A stretch of 64,000 nucleotides of DNA, from contig KN880558.1 of NCBI GenBank assembly GCA_000934385.1, forward strand, positions 1-64,000, read 5' to 3'. Below, one piece after another: positions 1-10,831 of the stretch. Under the pieces are notes generated by a model. The model saw only the letters and a program-made list of their open reading frames with translations, was not told the origin of the DNA and ran no database searches. Source of the stretch: Cylindrobasidium torrendii FP15055 ss-10. Taxonomy: Eukaryota; Basidiomycota; Agaricomycetes; Agaricales; Physalacriaceae. Position numbers and translations under genes: made by a program. How positions within the stretch are numbered: the stretch's first letter is position 1; every line of letters begins with the position of its first letter.

Positions 1-660
1 GGAGTAAACATCTCTTTTTATGGCCAACTTGCGTCCCGTCTCAAGCCATAGAGCTTCGAACGCGCATTGTGCATGTGATCGTGATGATACTATGCGCGCG
101 TAGCGCGCGCAACTTGACAATTTATACCCTAAATCATGCACAATGTATTTACTTTCTATGCATCGTATTTTTCAAGCCAGCTCTTTTCCCTCTCTGCTAT
201 CCAGTTTACTCTCAGCAGTCGACGCGTTCTGGCGTGCGTCTCCCGGCGCCTCTTACCACATTCGGCCAGCGGCGGCTGATTGCCGACGGGGTTAAGCGGA
301 AATGAAACAGCATGAAACATGATCGGGTCCGGCATCGCGGCACCCGCCAAAGGAACGACAGGGGCCCGTAAATCATTCGGAATAAGTAGGTAATATGTTG
401 GGGATCGCAAGTGTAATTCCGAGGCACGGGTGTTAGTCATCAATGCCGGAATCCCATTGTTTGTGATCTCAAGGTGCCATCGACGATTTTAAGGCGCCCC
501 CGATTTTTTCGAAAGATGCGATAAAATAGCCTTTTTGAACGTATATAGTTGGAACCGATGAGATAATAAGGAAGTTATGTAGTACTAAGTATTAGTCAAA
601 ATTTGCTGGCTCGTGACTTCACCAAACTCATCCTTAATCCACCACAATCCACCACTAGCC
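1..660. other. Intergenic, upstream of first NYN gene
   Basis: I see no supported gene here. Short frames on both strands lack motifs and splice support. The only structure is a small nested inverted repeat at 65-145, listed separately. Confidence 0.6.
65..145. repeat. Nested inverted repeat / hairpin
   Basis: An 11-bp perfect inverted repeat (65-75 CATTGTGCATG, 135-145 CATGCACAATG) encloses a second GC-rich self-complementary stretch at 94-110. It could form a stem-loop. It may be chance or a remnant of a small element; no coding function is seen. Confidence 0.35.
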
Positions 661-1595
661 ATGGCGAGTTCTCATAAGGTCGGTATATTCTGGGATTATG
701 GTACGAATTGGAACTCTTATTGACCGTCATCTCCCATCTAACAAGACGTACAACAGTGTCCTGCCCTGCCCCAGACGATGCGCTTGGCGACGTCGTTGCG
801 GAGGAACTACGCAGTATTGTGGGACAGTCGGGAAAGATTGAGAAGTTCTGTGTCTACTTGGACGCCATGGACGAGGCCGATCGCGTTGACTTCTGCCATG
901 AACTTCAAGTTTCAGGCGTTGGGCTGGTCGCCACGCCTCGTGGTCGCGGCCAGGCTTCGATGATGCTCGGTGAGGCGACTAATCATCTTTCGCTATCATG
1001 CCATTTTGAGTTCTGACCATGGGTTGACGTAGTCGACGCCATCCTTTTCGCTCGTCAAAGTTCGCCCCAGACTACTACTGTTGTACTTATTGCAGCAGAC
1101 CGAACGTTCGCCTACGCTGTCGCCGAGCTCAAGAAGCTTGGATACAAGATTGTCGTCGTCGCGCCAGATGTACCTGAGGCCCGTCTCCTAAAGGCTAAAG
1201 CATCAGCAACAGTCGATTGGGCCAAGTTCAAACGCGGCGAACCAAAGGTGGACCTCACACCATCTCCCTCTGTCAATCCTGGCCTACTTTGGAACCCTAT
1301 CACGGCGCATTACCCAGCTGATTTTGCAGACGTGAACTTGGAATCCGTCGCTTCGGAAGACGGCTCCGACGAATTCTCGATTGTTCAGAGAGCCAATGTC
1401 CTCGGCGAAGGTTCTAACGCCAGCCACGCACAGGAATCTTCTCCCAGGCTACATGCCTCAGTCAATCCAATCGCTCCAGCGGAGGGTGAGGTCGAGGGCG
1501 AGGGCTCACAGATCGCTGCCATGTCGAAGGGACAAATTAAGAAAGCAAGATTGAAAGCGAAGAGAGAAGAAGAACGTGAACGATACAAAGTGTGA
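661..1595 (+). CDS. NYN-domain protein (limkain/MARF1-type), copy 1
   Basis: A predicted RNase-fold NYN protein of the limkain-b1/MARF1 type. Three exons: intron 1 at 701-756, intron 2 at 970-1032. The first exon starts at ATG 661 and carries the family opening VGIFWDY with its acidic residue. The middle exon has the DAMDEADRVDF acidic segment, and the third has VLIAADRTFAYAV followed by a beta-strand VVVAPD, as in PIN-like NYN folds. The last third is charged and low in complexity, ending in a Lys/Arg/Glu-rich helix. Family members bind or cleave RNA; whether this one is active is inference. A paralog with the same intron positions lies immediately downstream (1888-2865). The region between the FWDY motif and CPAP is split by intron 1, so the exact junction residue is uncertain. 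Confidence 0.8.
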
Positions 1596-1887
1596 TGTTG
1601 AACTTTCAATACGTATGCAGTACCAGGACCTGAATTGTATGATCAATCGATGCATAACCAGCTCTACAGACTTGGCCTGAGTGGATTCGCTTGCTTCGAA
1701 AGGACTCCAAAGCCTTAGACCATCAATCTGTCAGAATTGTAACTTTAGGTCAAGTACTCAAGCTCAAGTCGGAACCGATTATTGGCACAATATTAGGCTT
1801 ATGCCGACGAACCTTGACAGAGTTTAAATTTTAGAGATGGCCGACCAGCGCCTACGGTCTGAACTCTTCTTGTCACCACCGTCAGCC

Positions 1888-2865
1888 ATGCTAGTCCCTC
1901 AGCGTACTGGCATATTCTGGGATCATAGTGAGCCAAAGCATCAGGAAATGTAATTGTATTGATATAACGCAGCGTCCTGTCCCGCTCCCGATGGCGCGCT
2001 CGGTGATGTTGTTGTCGAAAGTCTACGCGATCTAGCCAGCGGATCCGGAGGTAGAGCCCAGCTGAGGTTCACAGTCTACATGGACGCCATAGATCAGGCC
2101 GACCGCATCGAGTTTTGCCATGAATTACAGGCGTGCGGCGTCGAACTAGTCACCACTACGCTGCGCGGGCGCGGCCAAGCATCAACAATGCTTGGTGGGT
2201 ATTCTCATCATTTCATCGAATTCTCTCGTACTCACCTTCCATTAGTCGATGCACTGCTCTTCTCGCATCAAGGCTCGCCGCAGAACACTGTTATCGTTCT
2301 GGTTGCCGGAGACCAGACCTTTGCCTATGCTGTCGCCATCCTAGAGAAGCTTGGATGCAGGACGATGGTCGTTGCTCCGGACGTGCCAGGATCCCGACTT
2401 CTCAAAGCCAGAACGTCTCATACGGTCAATTGGCACGACGTTCTCAATCGAATCAACATCTTACCCGCTGTCCCTCCGCCTATCGTACTCGACGAGGCTC
2501 ATCCAAGAATTAGAACCGAATCCGAGGTCGACATAACTGCCAGAACTAGCCCGCGAAACCAATGTTTGCAACTGCAAGCAACAGAAGCTAGAGTCAGCGA
2601 AACCATCTTCCCTCCCCCCGTTCCGTCAATGGGTTCAATCGCCGACGAGCTGTCCCAAAGCGCGCAGGAAAACGACGCACGTGAGACCCCCTTGCCTGTC
2701 GATGCGCCACCGCCGCCCCCGCCACCCCGTCGAAAGAGGTCAGCGGCAAGAAAGACATCAAGATTCCTTACCGTCGCGTCCAAGCCCGTCAATCACACAA
2801 ATACGATGAGGCCTTATTCCACAATGAGGGCACGCTTCATGCCCAAGAAACCGATGATGAAGTGA
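1888..2865 (+). CDS. NYN-domain protein, tandem copy 2
   Basis: Paralog of the preceding gene. It starts at ATG 1888 (GIFWDH motif), with an intron of about 45 nt from 1929 and a 51-nt in-frame intron at about 2197-2247, in the same places as in copy 1. The NYN core is kept (CPAPDGALGD, YMDAIDQADRIEF, VLVAGDQTFAYAV, MVVAPDVPG). The C-terminal half is unrelated to copy 1: it carries a run of prolines around residue 200, then a basic segment (RRKRSAARKTSR) that could be a nuclear localisation signal. The Tyr of the FWDY motif is His here. The two genes are about 290 bp apart on the same strand, which points to tandem duplication followed by tail divergence. Confidence 0.75.
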
Positions 2866-3263
2866 ATGCGGAAGACGTTGAACGTTGATGCGGATAGCTG
2901 GCAGGATGATTATAATCATGAAGGTGAGGGAGTGTTTTGACTTGGAGGTTGGGTTTTCATCGGACTTCCGGGTCGAGATCCAAAGTCTAAGACGAATTCA
3001 AATATACTTTTAAAATGCACTTAAGTAGCACGTACGAGGTTACATTGGTGCTTCTGGGCCTGTAAGTATATGCTTTAGTACACATCATGATCCAGTGCCC
3101 GGCGATGCACTTGATATACATAACTCGCGTAGCAAATATGAAGAGCGCATCCAACTAGGCTTGACTAGCTCGATTGAGTGGTACACGACTCTCTAGAATG
3201 ATGAAGGCAGGTGCCCCGGTCGGGATAAGCAGATGCCGGACACCGGGTGGGGCATGCTCACCG
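2866..3263. other. Intergenic, NYN copy 2 to SDR
   Basis: I see no gene here. The stretch ends at the TATA element of the next gene. Confidence 0.6.
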
Positions 3264-3271
3264 TATATATA
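3264..3271 (+). promoter_or_regulatory. TATA box of SDR gene
   Basis: TATATATA about 54 nt upstream of the start codon at 3325; a plausible core promoter element by sequence and spacing. Confidence 0.4.
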
Positions 3272-3324
3272 CTGCAACTGTTCGTCTCGGCTCAGTAGTA
3301 TTCAACTTGACACCATCTACCAGC

Positions 3325-4394
3325 ATGTCGGAACGCCTCTCTCAGATTTCTGGACACCTCTCCAACACGCACTCTCGCGGTCTTCTTGCTGACGAAGTAG
3401 CAATCATTACAGGTGCTGGGCAGGTTGGGAAGGGCAAAGTGCTCTTGAGGCGTTAGCTCATGTACATGCCAGGGAATCGGGCGCTCAGCGGCACTATTAT
3501 TCGCGAAAGAGGGTGCCAAAGTCGTTATAAGCGAGTATGTGCGTTCCACAACCGCTGCAGCGGGGCGCTGAGTGTAGTTCTGCGTAGTATTGATGGTGCC
3601 AAGCTCGAGTCTGTTGCAAAAGAGATATCCGAGTTTGGTGGGGATAGCTTGTCCGTCGCCGGAGACGTCGGGGCGGACGACTTTCCAAAGAAGATAGTTG
3701 ATGCGACTGTTGCGTACGTGCCATCGCTGTCGCTGCTTCCACTTGGCTCATTTACATCTGTAGTAAGTATGGCAAGATAAACCACATCGTGAACAACGCT
3801 GGCTTCACCTTCGACAAGATGCTTCACACAACACCGGACGACACGTTCGACATCATTATGAAGATACACGTCCGCGCGCCATTTCGCCTCATCCGCCAGG
3901 CTGCGCCATATTTCCGCGTGAAGCCAGAAGCCAGAGAGAATCGGTCGATTATAAACGTGTCGTCGACGACCGGTCTGCATGGGAACGTTGGCCAGGCGAA
4001 TTATGCTGCAGCCAAGTCTGCTGTCATCGGGCTCACGAAAACCATCGCAAAGGAGTGGGGTGGGTTTGGCGTCCGTGCAAACACTGTGGCATATGGTTTG
4101 GTGCATACCAGGTGCGTACCATCATTCAAGGGCGCTTGTTGGCTTGTGAGCTGACGAGACGAATGGTGCAGATTGACAGCCGCAAAAGAGGCTGGGTCGA
4201 CCATCGAGATCAATGGAAAGAAGGTTGCGTTGGGAGTGCCAGGTGCAGGCCAGGTCAATGACTTCCCTCTCATTCCTCTCCGCCGAGGAGGCACCGCGGA
4301 TGAGGCTGCTGCCGCCATGCTGTTTTTGGCTAGTCCGTTGGCCTCGTATGTGAGCGGACACACACTTGAGGTCACGGGAGGCGCAGGAATTTGA
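3325..4394 (+). CDS. Short-chain dehydrogenase/reductase (FabG-like)
   Basis: A classical SDR with a Rossmann fold that uses NAD(P)(H). After splicing the cofactor loop reads TGAGQGIG (TGxxxGIG), followed by the NNAG motif (HIVNNAG). The catalytic Ser lies in NVSSTTG and the YxxxK pair in NYAAAKS. The end LEVTGGAGI is the usual SDR C-terminus. Exons join at about 3421-3471 (after GAGQ), in the SDIDGAK region (about 3533-3585), at 3714-3763, and around 4111-4171. All introns are GT-AG. Best matches by motif are fungal 3-oxoacyl-ACP reductase-like or peroxisomal multifunctional-type SDRs; the substrate cannot be told. It starts at ATG 3325, since upstream frames are not continuous. Confidence 0.85.
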
Positions 4395-4829
4395 GTTACA
4401 GTACTACGCCAATATTTTGTGTCCAATCTTTCGAGAAGCTGGTCGTATTAGCGATTAGATGATGGCCCATGACAGTGATTGCAAAAGACAAAAAGGGGAT
4501 GCGGTCCCGAATGCCGGGATCAGCTTTGAACGGCAACATGATAGAATATTTTCTTCTCATTACCACCACGGTCTGTGCTTTCTGTGAGATTTTAGTTTCT
4601 GAAGGACACATTATAAGATTATCATGGCATGCATAACCTGCGCGCGCCGCTGCAAACGCGAGAACCACGGTCACGTGCATGTTGACTCAATGACATCAGC
4701 TGCCGATCGGCACCGCAACCTTGACCTTTTACTACCACCGGCCACCACCACCACTGCATTCGCGCAGCCTATCGACACTTCTCCCTATTAACCTGGAAGT
4801 CATCCAGCGCTTCAAACACGCTGGCCAGC
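4395..4829. other. Intergenic, SDR to FunK1
   Basis: I see no gene here. Short minus-strand frames have no motif. Confidence 0.55.
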
Positions 4830-6742
4830 ATGGCGACGGACATCCCTGCTCCCCTGCTCATCCCAACAGACCAACTAATGCGTCTCACATTGGGTCTTTC
4901 TGCTGGCTGGAAGGAAGATCTCAAACCAGAAATCACTGCAGTTTTCTCCAACACTACTGTTTCCTCCCTCCACACGGAGACACTATCGAACCCACTGGAA
5001 CCGAACGCTCTTCAAGTGCTTTACACTTCCATCGCGCTAGTGGCGGCGCAAGCTGTTGCGACCGGTCGCGTACTCACAGACACCTCGAACGAGCGACGCA
5101 CTTCCGCACGGAAGCGAAAACGTAGCATGGATACAGATGACGAGAAGCCCTTGCGAGTAAAACGGGCGCGCATGCGCACAAACAGCGTTGCGAGTGCTTC
5201 GCCCCCATTGTCGTCTGCTCTATCCTCGGATTCAAAACGCAAACGCTCGAAACATATATCCTCCATCACACTCTTCCGCACAAACGACAATGCTCTCACA
5301 GCCGACGCAGCCAAGTACTGTACATGGCAGCTGTACTTTCACATCGCAAGTGGCCACTTGCGTCTGGCCTACCGCGATCGAGACGCTGTCCTCCATTCGC
5401 ACAAGATTGATATCCGAAAGCGCCTACATTTTGAGCAGTTCATCGCAATTTGCGTCGCGCACTCGCGGCTGCCTCAACAGATGCGCATTCCATCCGGCCT
5501 CCCCAGTCTTGTCCCTCCGCGCGAACGGCTGTCTCTACTTCAGCGCATTGGTCCCAGCGCGACTTCTGAGGATAGCAGCCTCGAAGGAACGACCATTCGA
5601 CTAGACAAAGACGGATGCCAGATCAGTGTGAAGCTGGGGAAAGTCATCAGCGATGAGGAGTTGCTCTTCGGGCGAGAAACGTACGTCTGCCATGCAACGT
5701 CCAAAGAGTAGCCGGACAAGAGCCTTGTCGTCAAGCTGTACTGGCAGAAGGAGGGAAGCACACCTGAAGACGAAATTCTAAGCACTATACGCGCCAAGGC
5801 TGTGAAGAGTGGGGCGCTGTGGGTTTTGGATCACTTGCAAGACGTGTTATTGGCTCAGGAAGTCAACGGGGAGGGAGACGACATCATGCGGAGGGTGCAA
5901 GACTTTTTGTGTACGGACAGCAAGACGCAGAAACAGATCAAGAAGACATGGGGCGAGTATCGCAAGTTTCTTGGTCTGAGGGTCGTCGTACAAGAACTTC
6001 TGTTCCCTGTCACGACTCTTCCTGATGCACAAGCGGTACGGAAGGTCTTCATAGATACACTGAAAGGTGCGCCTGTCTTCGCGGCCTTATCGACCTTGCT
6101 GACCTATCATTAGTGCACAAATGGATATTCGACAACCTCCATCTCCTTCACCGGGATATATCGTTCTTTAACATGATGTATCGCGAAGCTCCCGATGGCA
6201 CCGTCCTCGGCGTACTCATCGATTTTGAAATGGCCTGGGACGTGCGCGATTTGGAGGACGGACGTCTCCCGAAAGCCTTGCAGGGTACAGGTCAACAACC
6301 CTTCAGAGCTCTTGACATCACCAAAGACAAGACATTACCACACCAATATCGCTACGACTTGGAGGCGTTCGTCTATTCCCTGCTTTTCTTGGTGGGACGG
6401 TACGACTTCTACGCGACTCCGCAGCCGTCTGCAGATGGTCGGGAGACCACTCTGCAACTGTACTGTGACACGCTTCTGGACTGGTGGGATCAGCCCGAGG
6501 CAGCGGCTAGGAAGGAGGCATTGATACTTGCGATGGATGACGGACGTGCGAAGGACTTGAAGATGCTCGAGCCTTTGTCGGGATTCAAGACGGTTGGGAA
6601 GGGGTTGCGGGACATGGTCGACGCATTGAGTCAGGGCTACCTGTCGCGCGCGCTTGCTCTAAAGGAAGGAGAACGGTTTGATGATGCGACATTGGGCGGA
6701 CGTGTTACATACGACAGGCTTTTGGCAGCTATGGACCAGTGA
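4830..6742 (+). CDS. FunK1-type fungal protein kinase, interrupted by in-frame TAG
   Basis: A fungal-specific FunK1 protein kinase-like protein of about 620 codons with one intron (6067-6113). The N-terminal 150 residues are basic and low in complexity (ARKRKRS, possible nuclear signal). Then come the glycine-loop equivalent FGRET, the beta-3 lysine strand SLVVKLYW, the catalytic loop HRDISFFN (HRDxSxxN), the metal-binding segment LIDFEMA, the GTGQQPF activation segment and YDLEAFVYSL, all FunK1 signatures. The frame is continuous except for a TAG at 5709-5711, between the glycine loop and the lysine strand. The same frame stays open on both sides and resumes the family pattern, so the gene is either a recent nonsense allele, a readthrough case or a sequence error. 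The translated N-terminal piece alone lacks all catalytic motifs. Confidence 0.75.
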
Positions 6743-7421
6743 AACATCGTTATCGGACAGGATTTTTATTGTTATCATTGTTATTGCTTTTTCGCTTAAA
6801 ACACTCTTGCATAATATACTTGCTAATCCACACCTGCTCTACAACGCTCTGAGGTGCTAAAGAGCGACGTTCGAGAGAAAGACGTCAATCCGAGGTCCAG
6901 GTCGCACATATGATCGGTTACTCTCTTTGCCTCCCGCGACCAGCAGCATTCGCCTAACGGCCATCTTGTTCCATTCCCCAGCTGAATACTAGCTCGGAGA
7001 ATCATTTTTTGTATTTTGCAAGACCATACTACGCCATGTACACCACCATTCTCGTGCTAGTTGAAGGCCGACGGAACCGCAATAGCCCTAGTGTCCCGCC
7101 TGGTGTACCAGACATCCCGTTTGGTAGGTCTACATGACATTGATCTGGCAGATATTCCCAAATCTGTTTTGTCATGCCCTGAGCAGGCGCATCTCCTCAC
7201 TCACACACCTTCGAACATCTCGGTATGTCAATCGCCGGTGCTTGCTCTCGTGCGTCGACAGCATCAAATGTTGTATTCCTTCGAGGTGACCGCGTTATAC
7301 AGCCATTCAGCGACAGCCACGGGCCGAGCCATGCTACCCCACGTCCTGTGCTAAACACGGATGTGTATATAAGATGGGATGCTGCAACTAGAGAACAGAT
7401 ATCTTGCCATCCCCCTCTACC
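6743..7421. other. Intergenic, FunK1 to epoxide hydrolase
   Basis: There is no supported gene. Short frames at 7061-7354 and 7225-7370 have no motif. The stretch holds the TATA element of the next gene at 7366. Confidence 0.5.
7366..7373 (+). promoter_or_regulatory. TATA box of epoxide hydrolase gene
   Basis: TATATAAG about 50 nt upstream of the start codon at 7422; a good core-promoter match. Confidence 0.45.
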
Positions 7422-8555
7422 ATGGACTCTTCACTTTACAAGGATCTTACTGTGTCTCGCGGGATCAAGTACCACTACTACTATTCAGCCCCGCAGGATG
7501 AAAAACCCACGCTACTCCTGTGCCACGGTTTTCCCAACTCGTCGAGGGACTGGAAACAGCAAGTCGCGTACTTCAAGGGTGAAGGTTATGGACTGCTCGT
7601 CCCCGACATGATTGGCTACGCTGGCACCGATGCTCCTGAGGACACCGCGCTCTACGCACATAGCCTGATTTCCAAAGATATCATTGACCTTCTCGATGCG
7701 GAGAAGGTCGAGAAGGTTATTGGTGTAGGACACGATTGGTACGACGAGCCTGGTTTGATATTCTGTCGCCGTATACTGATAGCGGCGAAGGGGTTCTTTG
7801 GTAGTCAGCCGACTGGCCAACTACTTCCCGGATCGTTTCCTGGGGTTTGCATTCCTTGCTGTAGGATACTTGCCCCCGCGCGCGAAGAACACCTTTATGG
7901 AGGACATGGCCAAGGTATTACGATTTGCTATCCACTTTGTCTCGTGCTAACGATTGCTTGTAGGCCAAAGCAGCGTTTGGGTACGAGCCTCTCGGGTACC
8001 AGGTTTTCTTCATGGAGCCGGATGCCGCAGACAACATCGAGGCGCACTGGGATTCTTTTGTGAGCCATATGTGGGCGAAAGACCATTCCGTTCTCCGCAC
8101 GCACTTTGCCCCTCTTGGAGTGTTCAAGCCTCACCTTCTCGCGGATGTGAAGCACGAGCTCGCTGAATTCGTGACACCGGAGGTGCGCTAGCGATTGGTG
8201 CTTTTATTTCATCTCCACAGCTAACATATCTGGTTAGGATTTGGCGTACTACAAGGAGACCATTGGGTCGGGCAAGAAGATCAATGGCGGCCTGCAGTGG
8301 TATCGCGTGTTTGGAAAGGGAATCGACCTTGAAGACAACAAAGGTATAGCACCGGGCAGCATCCCGGTGACGAAGCCTGTGTTCTTTGGCGCGGCCGACA
8401 AAGACTATGTCTGCCTCGCGCCGCTGCACACTCAGATCACTGGCGGGTTCTGTTCGAACCTCACTATCAAGCACTTCGACGCTGGCCACTGGGTGCTTGC
8501 GGAGAGGCCGAGCGAGGTCAACCAGGAGCTGTTGGCGTGGATTAAGGATCTGTGA
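7422..8555 (+). CDS. Soluble epoxide hydrolase (alpha/beta hydrolase)
   Basis: Predicted to hydrolyse epoxides to diols. After splicing, the oxyanion motif HGFPNSSRDW (HGxP) lies near residue 33 and the nucleophile elbow GVGHDWGS holds the catalytic Asp. Cap-domain tyrosines that activate the epoxide are candidates in GYEPLGY and in AYYKE. The late acid lies around GAADKD and the general-base His in FDAGHW near the C-terminus. Introns: about 7739-7790 (inside HDWG), about 7915-7962 and about 8183-8237. ATG 7422 sits in a good context (ACCATGG); upstream frame extension uses no ATG. No signal peptide, so it is likely cytosolic or peroxisomal. Role: detoxification or lipid-epoxide metabolism (inference from family). 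Confidence 0.88.
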
Positions 8556-8764
8556 ATATTGTTCAGGCAACTGCTGTGTATATGATTAACTGAAAGGAAT
8601 ATAGTCCCACTGTAGCTCGCGCTCGACTGTGAAGCGATGCCACGGCAAAGGAGGATGAAGTGAGAGCAGTCAGTGATAGCAAGTCGGCCGGCATATACCC
8701 GATAAGCTTTAAGTAGTAACTTGCCTGTAGGGCAGCCGTGAAAGGTTGGAAGAATACGGCCACC

Positions 8765-9202
8765 ATGTCTGCTGCTAGATTTAAGCTCGTCTTCTTCTGC
8801 CCTACCAAGTCGATGCCGGCGGTGCTCAATCACCTACTGGATACGTTTCCTGAAAGCCTTGGCAACATCGGAGAATATGACCGGGTTACGTTCATATCTC
8901 GAGGCATCTGTATGTCCCTTCACCAACGTTTGGGTTGGCGCTAAGAAGCGCGCTGTAGGCCAGTTCAGACCGTCGCCGAATGCGAAACCAGCGATTGGCA
9001 CGGCGGGTGTCTTGGAACAAGTTGAAGAAGACAGAGTGGAGTTGTTGGTGAACAGTGGAGGAGCCGCAGAAGTGAAGAAAGTGGTTGAGGAGTTGAGAAA
9101 GGTGAGATTGGTTCAAATCTTTTTTACTGCGAACTAACCACGGACTAGGTGCACCCTTACGAAGAGCCAGTGTACGATGTGTATGAGCTAGCAGACTTTT
9201 GA
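8765..9202 (+). CDS. Small NIF3/YqfO-like protein (113 aa)
   Basis: Exons 8765-8909, 8959-9101 and 9149-9202 join to 342 nt, coding 113 residues. The sequence matches the ferredoxin-like insert domain of the NIF3/YqfO (GTP cyclohydrolase I type 2-like) family: KLVFFCPT at the start, a FRPSPNAKPAIGTAG segment, LEQVEEDRVE, and the signature HPYEEPVYDV near the end. The metal-binding NIF3 core domains are absent, so this is a free-standing domain as found in many fungi and bacteria. A CutA-like trimeric fold is inferred. Function unknown. The start ATG 8765 lies in a strong context (CCACCATGTC). Confidence 0.8.
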
Positions 9203-9316
9203 ATAATCGCACGAACGAAATCCACTTGCGCGCGCCACTTACTGCTATGAAAGGGGAGGAACAAATTGAAATTGATCATGATGAACAGGTGGAGTTTTGG
9301 CGACGGCCGGCACGAC

Positions 9317-9324
9317 TATTTATA
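9317..9324 (+). promoter_or_regulatory. TATA-like element of GPI-protein gene
   Basis: TATTTATA about 68 nt upstream of ATG 9392. Confidence 0.3.
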
Positions 9325-9391
9325 CGGATCGCCCTTTTCTCCTCTTGCCTCCATCGACTATACCAAAACTTCGTTCTTCCACCACACCATA

Positions 9392-10831
9392 ATGCTCACT
9401 CTCGTCTCTCTTTTGTCGCTCGCTTCCGTCCTCTCGACCTCAGCGGTCGCCAAGCCGTGCTTGGTCTCCGACACAGGCTTCAACCTCTACGCCCTTGGCT
9501 TCAATGGCAAAGATTATAATGCTGGTACCATGGACAGCTGGAGCTCTGGTAAGCACTCGCCCAATAATGCGCCGCCGTTCTCACTGTCGCGCAGGCTCCC
9601 CGAAGGATATCACGGCGTCCGGACGACCGTGCGTGCTTTCACATCCCCTCCGACGTTTCCTGACATCACTAGACCCTTCGATGCGGACAACACCATGTGC
9701 TTCTTGTCCCAGGCAAGTTACGCACTGCTCTTTTGATGACGGGCCGCTAACAGGTTTCCACAGTTCTTCAACGCGGTATACGTTGTGAATGGTGACAAGA
9801 GCAACCCTAGCGACCTCTACATTCTCAACGCCGGCGACGGCTCATGGACCAAGCAATCCACCAACGTTGGCACATTCGGCATCGCAACCTCGAATATGAT
9901 TCTGGACCATGACACCAACCTCTTCTGTGCGAAACAGTTCCCTAATTTCATGGCACGCGTTAACCTGTGATCCGCAGATGCCGTCGCCGACGACAACACT
10001 GCGTGGTCCTTGGACATGGGCTCCTTGACTGCCGCGGATTCAGAAACCAAGACATGGAACGAGCTTGGTAACCTTGGATTCACCAACCTTCCCTCCGGCT
10101 ACAAGTCCACCATGGCGCTGGCGCAGAACCACATCCACTTCATGGGCATCGAGGCGAACTCTGTTGACATCTTCGTTATTCACTGTGCGTTATGCTATGG
10201 TCGTCATCTGCCTGCCTTTCTACTGATTCTGTGCTCCAGTCTCCTACTACCAGCCCGAGACACAGACATACGGCGCTGACTTCCCCGCTGAGCACGGCCA
10301 GGCAGCGTCCATCTTCATGCCCGACGGCCAAGGTGTTCAGCAACAGTTTGCGTACATTCCCGATGGCGGCAAGAACGTCTATGTTCTCAACGTCGAGGTA
10401 CGCATCTATATCCGCGCACTGCTTTGATTCGTAGACCTAATTTTGGTTCACAGTCCAACACGACGACGACCCTTGCTGGGCCTTCTTCCCAGGATGCCGA
10501 TGCTCGCTACTACGCGACCAGCGACGCCCTCGTCCAGCTTGCGTCTGATGGCTCTGTGAACTATATCCCCGTTACCGGTGACAACGTTGCCTCTGGATCC
10601 TGGAGCTCTGTTTCCGCTCTCTCCAGCGTTGCCCCGACCTCATCTTCCGGCTCGTCTGCTTCGAGCACCGGCAAGGGCACCAACACCGCTAAGGGCGCTG
10701 CCGCGACCCACAGCGGATCGTCAAGCTCTGGCTCGGACAACAACGAAGACGGTGCGCGTGCACAGGGCGTCGCCTTCACTGGTCTTATTGCCTCGGTGGT
10801 GCTCGCCACCTTTGGTCTGTACGCCCTCTAA
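9392..10831 (+). CDS. Secreted, probably GPI-anchored propeller-like protein
   Basis: ATG 9392 opens a signal peptide (MLTLVSLLSLASVLSTSAVA). The body has repeated short blocks resembling kelch/beta-propeller blades (FNLYALGFNG, AVYVVNGD, DLYILNAGDGSW, NVYVLNVE, WSLDMGSL). The last 90 residues are Ser/Thr/Gly-rich and end in a hydrophobic tail (FTGLIASVVLATFGLYAL), as in GPI-anchored fungal wall proteins. At least six introns are needed; the one at 9713-9763 has a GC donor (CAG|GCAAGT), because the frame is lost with any nearby GT. Function unknown; I do not recognise a catalytic motif. Likely location: cell surface. Confidence 0.75.

Noticed and set aside
3525..4106. 193-codon antisense frame over the SDR gene
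   Set aside because: Shadow of the coding strand; no motif.
5681..5711. 31-nt intron (GTACGT...GAGTAG) to remove the FunK1 stop
   Set aside because: Too short for a spliceosomal intron, and its removal shifts the frame away from the conserved KLYW strand.
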